In this document: in pieces, positions 1-13,149 of the stretch | How the letters are laid out: the number at the start of each line of letters is the position of its first letter | How positions within the stretch are numbered: position 1 is the stretch's first letter | DNA from: Haemonchus contortus | Lineage: Eukaryota; Nematoda; Chromadorea; Rhabditida; Trichostrongylidae | Length of the DNA: 64,000 nucleotides | NCBI GenBank assembly: GCA_000469685.2 | Contig: LS997563.1 | Span: forward strand, 15,861,940-15,925,939 | Direction: 5' to 3' | Program-made: the position numbers and the translations under genes | Notes under the pieces: generated by a model | Told to the model about the DNA's origin: nothing | Database searches by the model: none | What the model saw: only the letters and a program-made list of their open reading frames with translations

Positions 1-690
1 GTGATGGGACTGATGGTGAGAGTGGATAAATTTTGCTGACGGTGTGGTTGCAAGCCCTGCAGTTCACGAGTCAAGCACCAGCAGCCACGCTTAAACGTGG
101 GTAATGAAGTTTGGAATCACTTAAGTCTTTTTCAGAACAATTTCTACATCTGTTCTGGTAGAAAAAGAGCTTTGGGCACTCAATTAGAACCGTCTCGCTT
201 TAAAGTGCAAATGACATCAATCAAAACAAAAACTAGAAGCCGCGATCTTTTTGTTGTGCTTCAGCCTAATGAAATATCATCAAATTGGAACCTCCGCTCT
301 CATCCGTATTACAGCTCATAGATGATGGTTTGAGTGTATTACGCTAAAATTCGAAGTTCTGCATCTATTATCTTCGCTCCTTCGCTTTGCTGTGAGTGTT
401 TCCGCTGCCCTGCCTAGAGTACTACTTCCCATCGGTCGACTAGCTCTTCCCGCAATATTCGGTGAAAAGATTTTGGCTTGGCTGTGGCTGTGTTTCACTG
501 GCCACTTCGGTATCTTCCTTGGGTGTTCTAATTTTTTTATCATTTCTTCAGTAGATGGTGGTAGATTTATAGAATGTAACAAAGCGGAAATATTTGGTGC
601 TTATAATGCTTCTGTAAGGTATGTGCCCAGCCTTTATCTGCGCTTTGCGACATAACTAGCAATAGAAACGTTCGGTTAATAATATATTTC
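1..690. other. no gene recognised
   Basis: No exon with a recognisable product was found here. Short ORFs on both strands overlap each other and look like chance. Confidence 0.5.
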
Positions 691-2600
691 TTCGAGCGGG
701 CGCCAGTGCTTTCTTCTTTCGTCCCTATCGCGAGTGAATCGTCCTCGCTTAGGGACACGAGACATAGAATTCCATTTATTCAGGGTTTTCGTGAAGAAGT
801 TTGGCCATCGAGAATTCCTTTCGTTCAGGGTTAGAATGAAGGGGTTCGACCCTCGCGCTGACGGCCGCCTGGTGTTCGTTTAACTTACCAAGGGATCAGT
901 CAGTAAGCGCCCTAGTGCAACGGCCATCACACTTAACGCATGAAATGTCTGGCGTACCTTATCTTTGTTTCCGTTGCGTAGGCAATAGCGTCTTTCATCG
1001 TGGAGAAGGAACTTAACTTAGTTCTCTTTTGCTTTGGTATAAGGAAGTTCCGAGCATCGTCCTGTCATTGGCGCGTCGAATGGCGCTGACTGCATGCGCA
1101 TCCTGCTTTCGTAAGGTTGAAGCCTCCGAAGCGCACAGGAATGACCACGATGTGGAAAAGCGCGAATTCGAATGTTGTTTGTCTACTTCACTACTCTCTT
1201 GATGTTCCTGAATGCTCCCCACGCCGAGCGTTTTCTTCTCCTCAACTGCGGAGCTAAGTGTTTTGTCATATTGACTACTCGAGCTAAATATGTACGCGTA
1301 ACTGGAGCGCTCAAAATATTTGTTTCGTTCAGCGTAAAGGGAGCATTAGGCACAATAGATGGGCACTCTTTATTAGGCACAAACGCTGCCGAATTCGGTT
1401 AGCACTCGTTTCGTCCCGTTGACCGGCGGTATTAGCACGAGTGTCATCTGCAAAGCGATGATGAAAGTAATGGATGTCAATCTTCACTTCTAAGTCTCTC
1501 TATTCCAAATGTAGTATGATGTTCTCAAAGCGGCACTGAAAGGTTTGGGCGAGATACTGTTGTTCCGCCGAACTCCTTTCTTTGCAATGACAATGACTTC
1601 CTTGATCCCTACAATCCCAAAACGTAAAGTTGCCGTAAAGCTCGAAGAATCCTTAGTCTTCTATCTCGAGGTATAAGAGGCCCTCTTCAAATCCGTGAAC
1701 GTCGTAGATCACAGCATCTTATACTCTCGCATTACTTCAAGGAGTCTTTTCAGTGTGGATGAGGTCGGTTGTTCTGAATCCCCTCTAAAGATTGGGCGGC
1801 AGTTGTCAATATCGTGTGAAACTTCTTTCGTGGGCACTTTGCATTCCGGTAGGTAATGCTCTGGGAGAGTACTGGCGAATACCGTATATGCACTATATGT
1901 AGATCCTATCTTAATCGGGTGTTGTATAATACCTCAACGACGTGATGGCATGCCGAATTTCGGGAGAATAAAAGGAACGACTTATCCTTCTTGACTAAGA
2001 CATTGGGTAGGCAGGTTGGCATGGCTCTCGAGGAGATCTGAGTAAACGTTGTAGACTACTTCCTTCATCGCCTTTCATGATGCAGTAAATGTTTCGTCAA
2101 GACGACAAAGGGGAGTCATCTTGGTTTTGTAATGTCGAAGCTCCGTCATGCCTAGCGAATGCTTTTCCTGGTCTCGGAGCTTCAGCTGAAACTGATGCTC
2201 CTCTCTTTTTCAGTTTCCTTCATCGCTTTTCTGCACATCTTCGCTAATTCGGACGTTATTGATGATTGCTTGTAGCTCGCGCGATTCCGTCCTGGTGTAT
2301 CGGTTCGAGAGTCTTCGAAAGAGACTCACTAGGCTTCTGTAGACTTCCCGCTTCCACAGCACTGCCGTAAAGGTGTTCGACGTGCTGGTTACATTCTTCA
2401 TCGATGTTGTTAGCAGATTGGACTCATATACTGGAAAAGGAAAGCGTTGCGATCCTAATTGGTGACGGTCGTGAGCCTTCATTTGCTGACTCCGCAGCTC
2501 GCTTTCTCGCATTGAAAAACACAATCTAGCGTGGAAGAGACGATGATTCGATCACGTGAAGAACTTCGGAACATCACGCTATCCCAGGGTGAGCAAGGGG
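690..2600 (-). mobile_element. decayed RTE-clade non-LTR retrotransposon
   Basis: Read on the minus strand, pieces in shifting frames match the reverse transcriptase and C-terminal part of nematode RTE elements. Near 1,440-1,460 the palm motif reads RFADD. The segment 1,183-1,380 carries the typical NAPFTLN...TNI stretch followed by a basic RRRKRSAWGAF block. The segment 1,013-1,110 resembles the RTE region just after the thumb. 690-900 resembles the RTE tail (RPPTRW-type and RDR-type blocks), now broken. Many stops and frameshifts mean it is inactive. The family match rests on remembered RTE proteins; the upstream limit near 2.6 kb is approximate. Confidence 0.75.
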
Positions 2601-4009
2601 CTCATTTATTGGGGGCGGTTTCTACCGCCTCCCGTCTTGTTTTCCAGTCATCCGAATGCGAGGTTTTGCTGAACCGATGAGCAGGATACCAGCCACTCGA
2701 CAGATCTTCCACCACCTATGCATGGATACACCTACAGGGATAAAGAATGTACAAATCGACCCTGCTTAGCGGGAATAGGGAATTCACCCTTGAATTCGCC
2801 TTCTTCCTTTCAAATACTAGTTAATCTTGTTCTGGACTTACTCCTCTATGCGCTACGTGGGTCGCGTCAGTAACGTCGTCAGTGAGTGGCTGGAGATCCT
2901 TCAATGAGAAGAGCCCCTAGTAAGGAAAATTCATGACCAACTTCGTACGATTTATTACTTTCTCTTACAAAATTATGGTTGCTAGTGCGTAAGACTATTG
3001 ACCTTCATGTTCTCGCGAGTACTTAAAATATAGCCACTTCCCCGGACAGTAAGGAAGTTTGTTCATGTTCTATTTTAAGTAGTGCCCCAACCAGTTGGTA
3101 GACGGTCTCCAGATTGGAAATTGTTCTGCTTAACGGAGGCTTCTTCGAGAGTACTGCCTTTCAAGAGCTTCGTAAGCAAGCACATTGACGAAACACGACC
3201 TTTGTTCAACGACCAAGTCGCTGTAAAGGTTTAGAAAAACCACCAGGTTCTCGGGCAGCTGTTTCACTACTGGCATTAAAAAGTTTAGATTTGTGCATAG
3301 CAGTGCTGTACACATTTGCTTACTCCTTTTCAAACACCCGATTTAGTCTTCATTAATTGAAATTTATTTTTTTCGAAAGCAGCGCGGTTACCTCATTTGC
3401 AATTTTTGCATCACCTTGCTTCGCTATGCATTGCTTTCTTCTGACGAGCAATCACCTGATTAGCTTTTAGTTGTTTTCTCAATTCTGATTTAATCCGTGA
3501 ATGTTTTGCCTCGGAGACACTTGTTAACATCTTATTCTTGAGTGTTCGGGAAGCGCGCATAGAATGTTCTCATTGATCTCTTTGCGGCGTTTTTGTAGAA
3601 CCCATAACCACTCTGAGACGAACGTCGCCAAGGTTGAGTTGAACTGCATTTTTTGGAACTTGACCTAATACTTGTGAATCAGTTAGATCTGTATGCAGGT
3701 AAAATAGAACAGCGTCATAAATATAGCACTTCTTCAGAGTTTGGCGGGAGAGCTGAGCTCTGATGGGTGGCGTCGCTAGGAGCAACACGTTGGAACTCTA
3801 CGCTCCCGATTGCCGCTCGTTGGAGCTCTGCAGTGAGATTGCTGTTAAAGCCCTCAGAGCTGGTCTTCAACAACTTCTTAAAAACGTTTTAATTCTCCAG
3901 GGTCTCTCCATCTGCTCCAGCCTCTTATTGTCTTTTTTCTTCTAAATCTTCCGAGCTTGTTGTTTTCGCATGTATTATCTCTATAGGTCAGAGTTTTTGA
4001 CTGAATTTG
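2600..4009. other. unassigned sequence upstream of rars-2
   Basis: Two minus-strand ORFs (3,130-3,333 and 3,570-3,788) are open but match nothing I recognise and have no convincing splice partners. The stretch may include the 5' part of the neighbouring RTE relic and the rars-2 promoter. Confidence 0.4.
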
Positions 4010-4029
4010 ACTTTTGAATTCATTTGCAG
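4010..4029 (+). promoter_or_regulatory. 3' splice site abutting the rars-2 ATG, possible trans-splice acceptor
   Basis: A pyrimidine-rich tract ending TTTGCAG touches the first ATG of the rars-2 model at 4,030. In nematodes such a site directly before the start codon is often used for spliced-leader addition. It could instead be a cis acceptor for an unseen upstream coding exon. Confidence 0.5.
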
Positions 4030-7000
4030 ATGAACTCAAACTTCTTACGTCGTTTACGAACTGCTAAATCGTTGAACGCTGTACTTACTGGTAGGTTCTT
4101 TTCTTGTACTGCTTATGGATTCTATCACTGATCCCACCGATGATCTTTTTCTTTGACAGATCGGTTGGGCGGTCGTCAATCGAAAAAACTTGTCATAGAT
4201 TATTCTAGTCCGAATATCGCAAAGCAGTTTCATATAGGAAATCTACGATCGACATTAATCGGTAGATATCTTGATAAGGTGAGTTGTTCATTCAAACAGC
4301 GTAGAGTAAATTATTCGGTTCTATAATTTATCAGGTTTGAATAGTTTTCTCTTATTGCTTATCAGATCACTGCTTAATGGTCGTTCATTTGATTAACGAC
4401 CGGTGCGGTTTCTTCTGGGTTGACTTTAGAACCAGGTTCAGTCATGCTCCTCTCTGCTTGACGTAAGCAGTCGCGGAACCATTAGTAATTAGTTTCAAAA
4501 AAAAATGGAAGAGTTGAAGACTAGTCTAAGAAAAAAACGAAGATTAGACAAGGTTTGAAAGGGATTCTTTTCTATAGTCTACGAGACGCCAATTTTTTCC
4601 GGGAAACGTTATAGCGTTATACTTCACATCTGCCAATCTTTTTTGGAAAGAAAAACGAATAAAAAACATTTTGGATGAAAGAAATTGAGACTTCGTTGCG
4701 AGTTTCCAGGCGCCAATTTGATTTTTCCAAGGAAAAAAAATTGTGGAGCACGGTGATCCGGTTTGGGCAACCTAGATGTAATATGCTTTCCCCAGGTGTC
4801 AAAGTTGTTCAGGAAAAACCACTGTCATAAGAAAGAACTGAACATTTTAGGAGATCATGAGATCAAAAATATTTATACTTTGTTATTTATCAGTTAATAG
4901 ACTATTTCAGCAGTTGTTTGTACGTAATGAAGCTTTTAGGTTCATCGTGCTATTGGTGATGACGTGACCTCAGTGAACTACCTCGGTGACTGGGGTACAC
5001 AATTTGCAATGATTTCTACATACTGGCCGCAGGTGAGCATGAGTTAGTTGAGTTGAGCCTTAAGCAATGAAGGAGCTTCTTGGCAAAAGAACCACGTCGA
5101 AAGTCGAGATCCAGTTGGCTTTGGATGCCGAAACACATTCTTCTTACTCATCCACTATTTGCTCTTCCCTTCAAGAACCCGGTTCGAGAGGCAATGGTCC
5201 TTTCAAGGAATCAATCACAAATTATAGGTTGCATATAGCATTTCTGGACTATCCCTCGTGTTAAGTATTAGCTGTGTCGTGCTATCGATTCGCTTTGATG
5301 CTAAGAGCATTTTCATGCAGGAAACACCAACAATCCACCCCACATGTACCAAATCCCAATGAATATAACATCCTTCGTGAGCCCTTGTGCGGATTTTGTG
5401 AGGATTAGGTTGATTGACGCAGTAATGTGACTAGGTCTCTCTTCCCCGAGTTTTTCGAAGTGCTGGCCAATAGCTGTGATTGCGGAATAATCATTGGATT
5501 CCAGATGACGTTCTATATTATTGCGAAGGGTCATGTGTGTTGATGTAAATCGCCTACTTGAACGAATTCAATCCCTCTCGTGTAATGGTTTCATGTAATA
5601 AAAAAGTCGGAAAAGGAAAAAGTCAGATTTAGCCGGTGCAGTAGGTATCGACAAGCAGCATGTTCTGTTAAAAAAGAAAGCATGGAAAAGTTGAGCATTC
5701 TTGGAATTTGAAATTCTTCTTCTTTACTTCATTTTTCGACAGTTGACAAGAAGGGAGCATATAGAGCTGCCCGGCCTAGACCTTTTCAAAATTGTACGTC
5801 ATCTTTTGGGCACTATGTCCAAAGGCATTCATTGACGCTGACATTTGCTGCATTCTGTTTTTTGGATGTTGCTCTGATGTAGTTCTAGTACTCACGCTTC
5901 CTGAACCCATTGCGTATTAATGGCGAGGTAGCTCCCTAGAAAAGCAGAGTGGCGCGTTATGCGTGGTCAGACTACTGAGAGTCGTTGCTAGCTATAAGCA
6001 GATTGGACAATTGGCTCAATACGTCCATGAGATTTCACATCTTTGAATTGATGTTCAAGATTTCTTATTTCAAGGTGCGGCCATCGGATTCATATTGGAA
6101 CTCATGTGGTGATGTTGACAAAATTCGAGCCCTGACTGATTGCTACGTTGTTGCAAACAGAAAAGGGAAGGTAGATGAGAATTTCAGGGAGAAGGTTCGC
6201 GAAACATACGCAGAAATGGAGAACAGCATAGCGACGTATGTGCCATTCATATTCAAAGTCAAGAAGGAACTGGGAAATGTAGAGTTTTACAGAGGAGACT
6301 TATCCTCTCCAACAATGCAACTGTGGCGGGACATTCGAGAGCTTTCCGAACGGCATTTGAACCACTTCTACACCATGTTGAACATTGAATTCGATAGGTT
6401 TGCTTTCAGAATTATTTCTTGGGCTAATTTTCTCATAACTACATACATACTCCGGATCTGTTGGCATAGTTCAACTTTTCTTACGTATAATCTTATTTAG
6501 GTGGCAATATGAGTCTTCGTATGTTAATGATGCTCGCTGTTTGGTAGCTGACATGGTGAAGAATAATGTAGCTCGTCAAACTGCAAATGGATTATTGGTT
6601 GTGGATTTTCCTGACAATGAACTTGAGGAGCATGCGGTTGTAAGAAAGAGTGACTCTACCACGATATATTTATCCAGGTTAACTTAGACACTGTAATTCA
6701 AGTAGTTTTTTCAAAGGAGTGCCAGTTTTCGGCTACCGTATGCCAGTGTATGTAGAGTTTTGTCAATACGCTCGGGGATTTTTTTGACTGAACTAGTCAG
6801 TTTTTACAACAACTTACCAGGGAGGGATAGCTCACTTACCATTGAACTCAGAATGGAGACCCAGGTGAATGGCTGCTTTCATAGTCCGCCGGCCAGCCGG
6901 CCGGCGTGCCACGAGGCAGTGCAAGGGGGGAGGAGGGCGGCAGACGGTCGGTCGAAGGAATGAAAACAAAGAAGAACAAGATCAAAAACTGAACAACCAG

Positions 7001-10000
7001 GGGCTTGTACAAATGGTTTTTGACCTTGTCTCTCCTTGTTTACAGCCCTTCGAGGGGTTGACCGACCGTCTGCCGCCCTCCTGAATAGAGCTGGCTCTCT
7101 CATTTCATACCCTTATCGTAATCTTAAAGTTTCGCGATCGGACAGACAGACAGGGTGGATGAGTCGGTAGGATATTCATCTCATATCCCATACTAACTTT
7201 TTGCATGAACAAGTTTTGCAATCGCCACAACCCCACCCTGGCGCTCCTTTTCTCCTAAGGCTCAGGCAAAAGCTGTATTCTTCCGTCTAAAAGGGTCTTT
7301 AACAATAAGCACAGGCAAGGTCGGCCAGCCCCCCTTCTCTGCACTCTAGCCCTCAGTGTTGAGAAAAGCGATGAAAAAAAAAGGAAAAAAGTGAAAAAGA
7401 AAAGAGAAAAGGCCTTCCCTGACTACATTTTCTAAATTTTGAAGAGGAATGAGGCCCGGCTTAAGCCTCCGTTGCTCAAGGCTAACTCCGTTGATTGGGG
7501 ATAACGTTTTCATCCGCGCTGTCTTTAAGTAGTAGAGTGGAAAGCAAAGTAGTGTCGTTTGCTCACTGTTCTAATTTTTTTCAGAGAGCTGGCATCCATT
7601 CTGAACCGCGACGAGCTCTTTCATGCAGATCGGTACCTTTACGTTGTCGATCGAGCACAACGAAGGCATTTCGAAGCACTGAAAATGATTTTGAGAAGGA
7701 TTGGGAAAGAGTCTCTTGCAGAAAAGGTTGAGCACGTGCCCTATGGACGAGTGAAAGGGTTGTCAACAAGGTAATCCCATACATAAAAACCTAACATTCC
7801 CAAGAGTACTACACGTTCAAGATTCATTTTGAGTCAGTCTGAGTGTACTGGTCACCAATGTTTTGCGAGTTTCGCTTATCTATTTTCACATCTGAAATAG
7901 TTTAAGTCCTTAAGAAACGTAGCACCGGACAGTCAGTCTTCAAATGGATAGCAAAGTATGGAATTTGGACATTAGTGCGCTTTACGACCATGTTGAATAT
8001 TGTTACCAAATAAGTAGAACGTATGAGAAAAAAGAGAAGGAATAAGGAAAGTAAGCGCACGACGAGGCCTTGATTAGCCCAACAGTATTCGGAGCCCATA
8101 TCTTCAACTTCTGAGAGTCAAATGGCTTCTCAAACACAGAGAAGTTTTCGCGCATTGACTGTGATCAAGTATCTTTGTATGTACTCTATCTTGTTGTTCC
8201 ATAGATTATGTGAGGAAGAAAACAATGCTGTCAAGTGAGTTCCAGTGTGGTTAGCTAGCTGGATGTGACATGATTGTCTTTTGTATCTTTTTTCTGTATA
8301 TCCCATGCTACCATTTAGGGTAGAACTACGACATGCTTAACCGCAAACTTGGTTTTGAGATGTCTCTTCTACTTCTATCTCTACACCCTACCATTTTTTC
8401 AGATTAGGACGAACAGAAGTGGTTGGAGACATTATCAATCGCGGTACCGAATTAGCTCTTCAGTTTATGAAGGAATCAAAAACTGTCAAGGTACAACCTG
8501 AGAAAGAGGAAGAAGTATGTACCAATGAGTTATTTACATACTTTCATAGCTATGAGAATTTCCAGCAGTTGATGAGTGGAGAATTCAGGTAGCACGACAA
8601 CTTTCTCTTTCGACTGTGATATTCAACGATCTGAAACGAGCAAAGTCTGCTGAATACGAGTTTTCGTTTAAAAATGCCTTCGATCTCAACCACAACAATG
8701 CATTGCTGCTGCAGGTGAGGTTACTGCTTGCACGATGATTACATTACTTGCTGCAAGAATTCCATATAAATAATAAAGATTTTAGGTGAAACATAGTCGC
8801 TTGTGTTCTATAGAGGAAAACAATGCCGAACTTCTGCCTCTACTAGACAGCTGCGAATCACTTCCCGAAGAGACACCAGAAGTTGCAAAACTAGCTACCC
8901 AACTTGAAAGATTGCCAAATGTAGGGAATCATGTTGCGGACGTCCTCGATTTTTTTCACTTACCATTAGATGAATGATTTTAGGTGATCATTGACAGCGC
9001 GCGGAACCTTGAACCTTGCCAGCTGGTCGTGTATCTCGTGGAGTTGTCTCATCTGATTGGCAGCGTGGTATCTCAAGCTAAGATCAAAGGACAGCCAGTA
9101 GATGTGAGTCCATTTTATAATTGCCAGCTGAATGCCCCGGTTCATGCTGGTCACCTCCTTTTTGTATTCTCTGTGAAAGACAAAAGACATACACACATGA
9201 AGGCACATACGTGCCTACAGACAAAACCATTTGCACCATGTTTTATTTTCAATTATAGCCTTTTTTATACACAATGCGACCTTTCGAGACCTCTATTCCA
9301 CCCAAACTGAGACTCTTTATCAGATGGCTTGGTTCTTTTTTACCTTTGGCTGGCTGCAACTCTTTGCTACACGTTTGGTGTAAAAGTTACGGATTATTAT
9401 CACGAGTATTTCTTAGTTAGGTCTCGGTCCACTCCTGTCAGCCTTCCAGCTAAACTGCTCTCAACTATAACTTCTCCTCATTAGGTAATTCCCGTCTTTC
9501 TTTCTCGGTCTCAGTAACGGTCCCAGAGTTGTTACTCTTCGATTCATGGCGCGCCGTTGGTTGTGGCTCTTCACCAGCCGCTATCCTTCTTTTCCGGCCT
9601 CTTGAAAATTCTCGAATGAAACTGTTGTGTTTAAGATGGAGCCCACCCATCTTTCCATCAGAGCACTCCCTGTCTACCACAAAAATTCGCCTTCGTCTTT
9701 TTTTAAACCTCTCTTTACTTTGCTCTCGGGCTTTACGGCGGTTCAAAACAAGGCCGTAATTTTTGGTCCTGGCTTTGCTTACTTTGTTACCTGCCATCTT
9801 CAGCGTAAGTTCCCATCTTTGAATTCAACATTCATCAACAACATACATAAGATCCACCGACCTGCCGTAAAAATTTTCGGGTTTCCCTAGCCTCTGCCCA
9901 CGTTCGCGCTTTCAGCTGAATAGATGCGTAGTGCGTACGTCGCCCACACAGCTTCAACACATTTTCTCGCTCTTCAACCGCTTGAAAGTGAGTGCAAACG

Positions 10001-11299
10001 TGCTTCTTGGAATCAGCGACATTTTTGAAACTTATTAGAGAACTATCCACTTTATGAGAGAATCGTCAGGGTTCCATGGCCAATGCGGACCAAATTCGCT
10101 GTCGCATGAACGACTGTCGGTAGCAAATGAGTTTCTTGATGTCTAATTCATATTCGTGATAAAGGAGAGATGCCATTGACCATGAAGCATAGCTCGTAGT
10201 ACCGTAAGTATGGAAGAATGTCATTAATTATAGACGGACGTTTATTTCAGTTCCTTTGCAAAATCTGGAACGCCTCTGTCTCTTTTGCTGAAATGTCCGC
10301 GTCCTGCGCTGATATTGTGTACTTCCTTTCGAATTTATCGCCGTCGCGTTCTTGAAATTTATGTCGACCTAGCGGCTGTTACTCTGAAACCAGGTCTAAA
10401 CAATGCTTACCAAGTGACTTTGCTAGCCATATCAATTAGCTATACGGATAACAAAAAGAGCTAGCAAATTTGAATTTTGAAGTGAAGCGCGCTATAATAG
10501 CGCAGAAAACGAAAACTCTGGCAGGAAAGGCATGGGAGACGTTCTTGGTTCAGCAGAGGAATCACAAAACCAAAATGAAGATTAGGGATGAGTGCCCTTC
10601 CATAACTATTGTCATACATACCACACTGCAAGCTATGAATCATGGGTAAAAGCTTCATAACGTGGCGTCCCTTATCATAAGTATAAGGGAGACATCGAGA
10701 AGTCTCGGCCGCTACTGGCAGTCGCCTGTGGCACAGCGGATTACCTTTACCAGTGGAGCTCTGATGAGTCCTTCATAGAGTGAGTCTCTAACGAGTACCA
10801 GATATGTCTTTGGGTTGCTAGGGATGATTAAACGGTAGTATTATGTTGTGCAAATCATGTAGAGTTGCGATTAGGCATGGCGATTACGTCGGCTGTTGAA
10901 TTTGATAATCAGTCACACTTAAGCCTTCGAAAAGCAGAAGAATATTACCAACGCAACACATGCGCGATCTACTTTACCTGGGTGGGTCTAACTATTCGAG
11001 TTCGAATCCATGATTGCGCCTCAAATGGCAGTAACAATCAGACAGACAAACAAATAGGCCAACAGACACATTGCTGTAACTTTAAGTCTATATATGGAAT
11101 ATGGTAGGAAATACAGGCAAGCATATCTCATCTTGCTTTTTTAATGTGAGTGTGATGTTTCCGTACCTCCGTTTTCTTTATTAGTTTATTAGTTTTTTTT
11201 CAGATAGCTGTACCTCGGCTACTGCTTCTGTCAGCTAGCCGAGCGGCACTCCGTGAAGGTATTTCTCTCCTCGGTGCTTCACCTGTTAAGGCTATGTGA
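4030..11299 (+). CDS. rars-2: mitochondrial arginyl-tRNA synthetase (class I), multi-exon
   Basis: Charges mitochondrial tRNA-Arg with arginine. Exons: 4030-4090, 4160-4278, 4940-5032, 5743-5793, 6075-6397, 6501-6677, 7585-7770, 8205-8234 (optional), 8403-8514, 8589-8714, 8786-8920, 8984-9103, 11204-11299. All junction phases agree and give 532 or 542 residues, ending ASPVKAM. The Rossmann start has [17 protein letters not shown] with the HIGN signature (residues about 34-50), then YLGDWGTQF. The region around residue 330 ([13 protein letters not shown]) is the counterpart of the KMSKS loop, which RARS2-type enzymes lack in canonical form. The C-terminal DALR anticodon-binding helices run from exon 10 to the end. 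Residues 1-20 are basic and lack the long N-terminal add-on of human RARS2; this may be a short targeting peptide or a missed 5' exon. The 6075 acceptor is chosen by phase; another at 6060 is possible. Confidence 0.94.
6871..7083. mobile_element. truncated GC-rich hairpin MITE in a rars-2 intron
   Basis: Starts with GGCTGCTTTCATAGTCCGCC, identical to the terminus of the element at 13,335-13,625, followed by CCGG-rich repeats. A second arm at about 7,039-7,083 (GGGTTGACCGACCGTCTGCC) is complementary to 6,940-6,960. The far terminal repeat is missing, so this copy is truncated. It lies between rars-2 exons ending 6,677 and starting 7,585. Confidence 0.7.
9465..9797 (-). CDS. possible small, highly basic protein nested in a rars-2 intron
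   Basis: A 110-codon open frame on the strand opposite rars-2, inside its last 2.1-kb intron. The product starts [15 protein letters not shown] and is rich in Lys and Arg, including FKKRRRRIF and [10 protein letters not shown], with a polar acidic tail ending PNEEKL. This suggests a nucleolar or RNA-binding protein if it is real. I do not recognise a family. No TATA element, splice acceptor or homologue supports it, so it may be a chance ORF in an intron that is otherwise unremarkable. Confidence 0.3.
   Translation of the reverse strand: MAGNKVSKARTKNYGLVLNRRKAREQSKERFKKRRRRIFVVDRECSDGKMGGLHLKHNSFIREFSRGRKRRIAAGEEPQPTARHESKSNNSGTVTETEKERRELPNEEKL
10960..11070 (+). repeat. tRNA-derived SINE-like fragment
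   Basis: Contains GAGTTCGAATCC at 10,998-11,009, matching the RNA polymerase III B box, in a rars-2 intron. No intact cloverleaf could be drawn. Confidence 0.35.
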
Positions 11300-12531
11300 T
11301 GGTGCGCCCTAGAAGGGCAGGAAGAAGATACTTCAGCTATCGCTGAACGCTGCCTTTCTAGGATATCAAGAGTTTAGTTACGAAGGCGAGTAACTACCAG
11401 ACTCCTACTCATCGCTCGATGTTGATTAGTAAGATAGTGCTTTGAAATTGTTAGTGTAATTATCATGTGATTGAGACTAGGATAGAGCTTTTGGTTTCAA
11501 ATAGGATCCCTTCGTTTTTTGGCGGTTAACTTTTTTTTCTAGGCTGTCTACCAGCGCTCTTTCTAATTCTGGTCTTGAGACTTTCTTTAGACTTCTTGAT
11601 GGAAATATTCTGGCCGCTAGAGGCCAACAGATCTTCCCTTCTGGTTTTCTTTCGCAGTCTTCTCTCTCGGTGTCATCACTACAGGACCATACACTGGGCC
11701 TGATGCACGAAACTTCAGATCCTAAGTGCGCTTTAATTTCCAGTGTCAAACGCATAAAACCTATCCAGAGTTCGCATTAGTTCGATTAACTGATGGGAAC
11801 GGATAGTGTTACTCATTTTATTTATTAGCTACGTTGGGTTCGATATGTGGTTTAGAAGTGATTGTGAACGCTCTCCTGTGCAGTAATCACGGGAATAGCG
11901 CAACTCAAAGATTTAGCCAGCGATCTTTTGACGACTAGAGCAAGATCGAGTTGACTCTCTCTTCTACTAATAATAAATAGTGTTGAACGAGTACTCAAAT
12001 TACTCATGTGATTGATGGTTTCTAATACATTTGTTCGGGTTTCGGTTTAACTGTTTCAGTCTTTACCAGTAGCAGCAGTAGTATATGATTACTTGTATTT
12101 TTTCTGTTTCTAACTCTGCTAATTTCCTTATCTTAATCAAATTCTCTGATGTTCTTCATTGGTTCAAGTACGAGTACATCATTAGTTGTTGGTAATGAGA
12201 GTTACTTGTAATGTATTTTGTTTGAAAATGTTTTACAGTAGGCGATATTTGTAGAAAGTAATAATAATTGCGTGAATGTTGTTATAGAAAGCCCTGTAAT
12301 TTACTGAATTTATAAAGTATTAAATATATTTCACTTCACATGTATTGCTGGATCCATAGCGGTTCTTTTTAAAAATATTTGATAGAAAATACAGACCTGT
12401 TTATTGAGAAGTTACCTTACAAATTAGTCCTAGAGTGCCATGACTCAAGTCGACTCAATGGTTTTAATTTTTTTTTTGGACGGCAAAATCAGTAATCTGT
12501 ATTGCCAACCTATTATACAATTGGACATACG
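11300..12531. other. intergenic, AT-rich, no gene recognised
   Basis: Follows the rars-2 stop codon. The minus-strand ORF at 11,477-11,755 shows no family match. The rest is AT-rich with stops in all frames. Confidence 0.5.
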
Positions 12532-12533
12532 TA

Positions 12534-13067
12534 CAGTAGCGCTCAAAAGTCTTCGGTGGAATGCTTTGACGCTCTTTCGTTCATAACTTTTTTCTTAGTA
12601 GACCAAATCGCGCAAAATTTGGCTATGTTTAATTAAAGCATACTTCACCCTACCCAACACTATTTGACTGCTAAGCTTCAATATCCACAGATAGGGCAAG
12701 GTGTTCGTTACGGCAGCAGATTTTGCTAAAAGTTAAAGTTGCTGACGTCTGCACTTATTAACACCTTATGTGCGTTTTTCTCATCTATTGTGTTCGGCAT
12801 TATCGCTCGTACACATTAGACAGGACAAAAAGGAAAGAGATTCTATTATATAGAAGGACCATCATCTGCATTTTCAATCGATTTTATGATCATGCTCTTC
12901 AGAATACCTGGAACGTGATTAGATTGCAGGTTAATAGTGTCAAATATTCGCAATACACCCACCCTCCAAATATAGAAATTTCGCATGATTAGGTCCAGTA
13001 GGAAAGGGGTTACGACTGGAAAGTACGGCTGAAGAACCATTTCATCGAAGACTTTTGAGCGCCACTG
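12534..13067. mobile_element. non-autonomous Tc1/mariner-type element (MITE) with TA duplication
   Basis: Terminal inverted repeats CAGTAGCGCTCAAAAGTCTT (left) and AAGACTTTTGAGCGCCACTG (right) flank 534 bp; each end abuts TA (12,532-12,533 and 13,068-13,069), the expected target duplication. The interior has no transposase, so it is a deletion derivative or MITE. Confidence 0.8.
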
Positions 13068-13149
13068 TATATATACAACAGAAAAAGACAACATTCCAGG
13101 GAGTCAGCCGAAAGTAGCATCATGTTTAATCAAACCTAAGGGAGCCTAT

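Noticed and set aside
9627..9890. Plus-strand ORFs over the basic minus-strand ORF
   Set aside because: Shadow frames without any motif.
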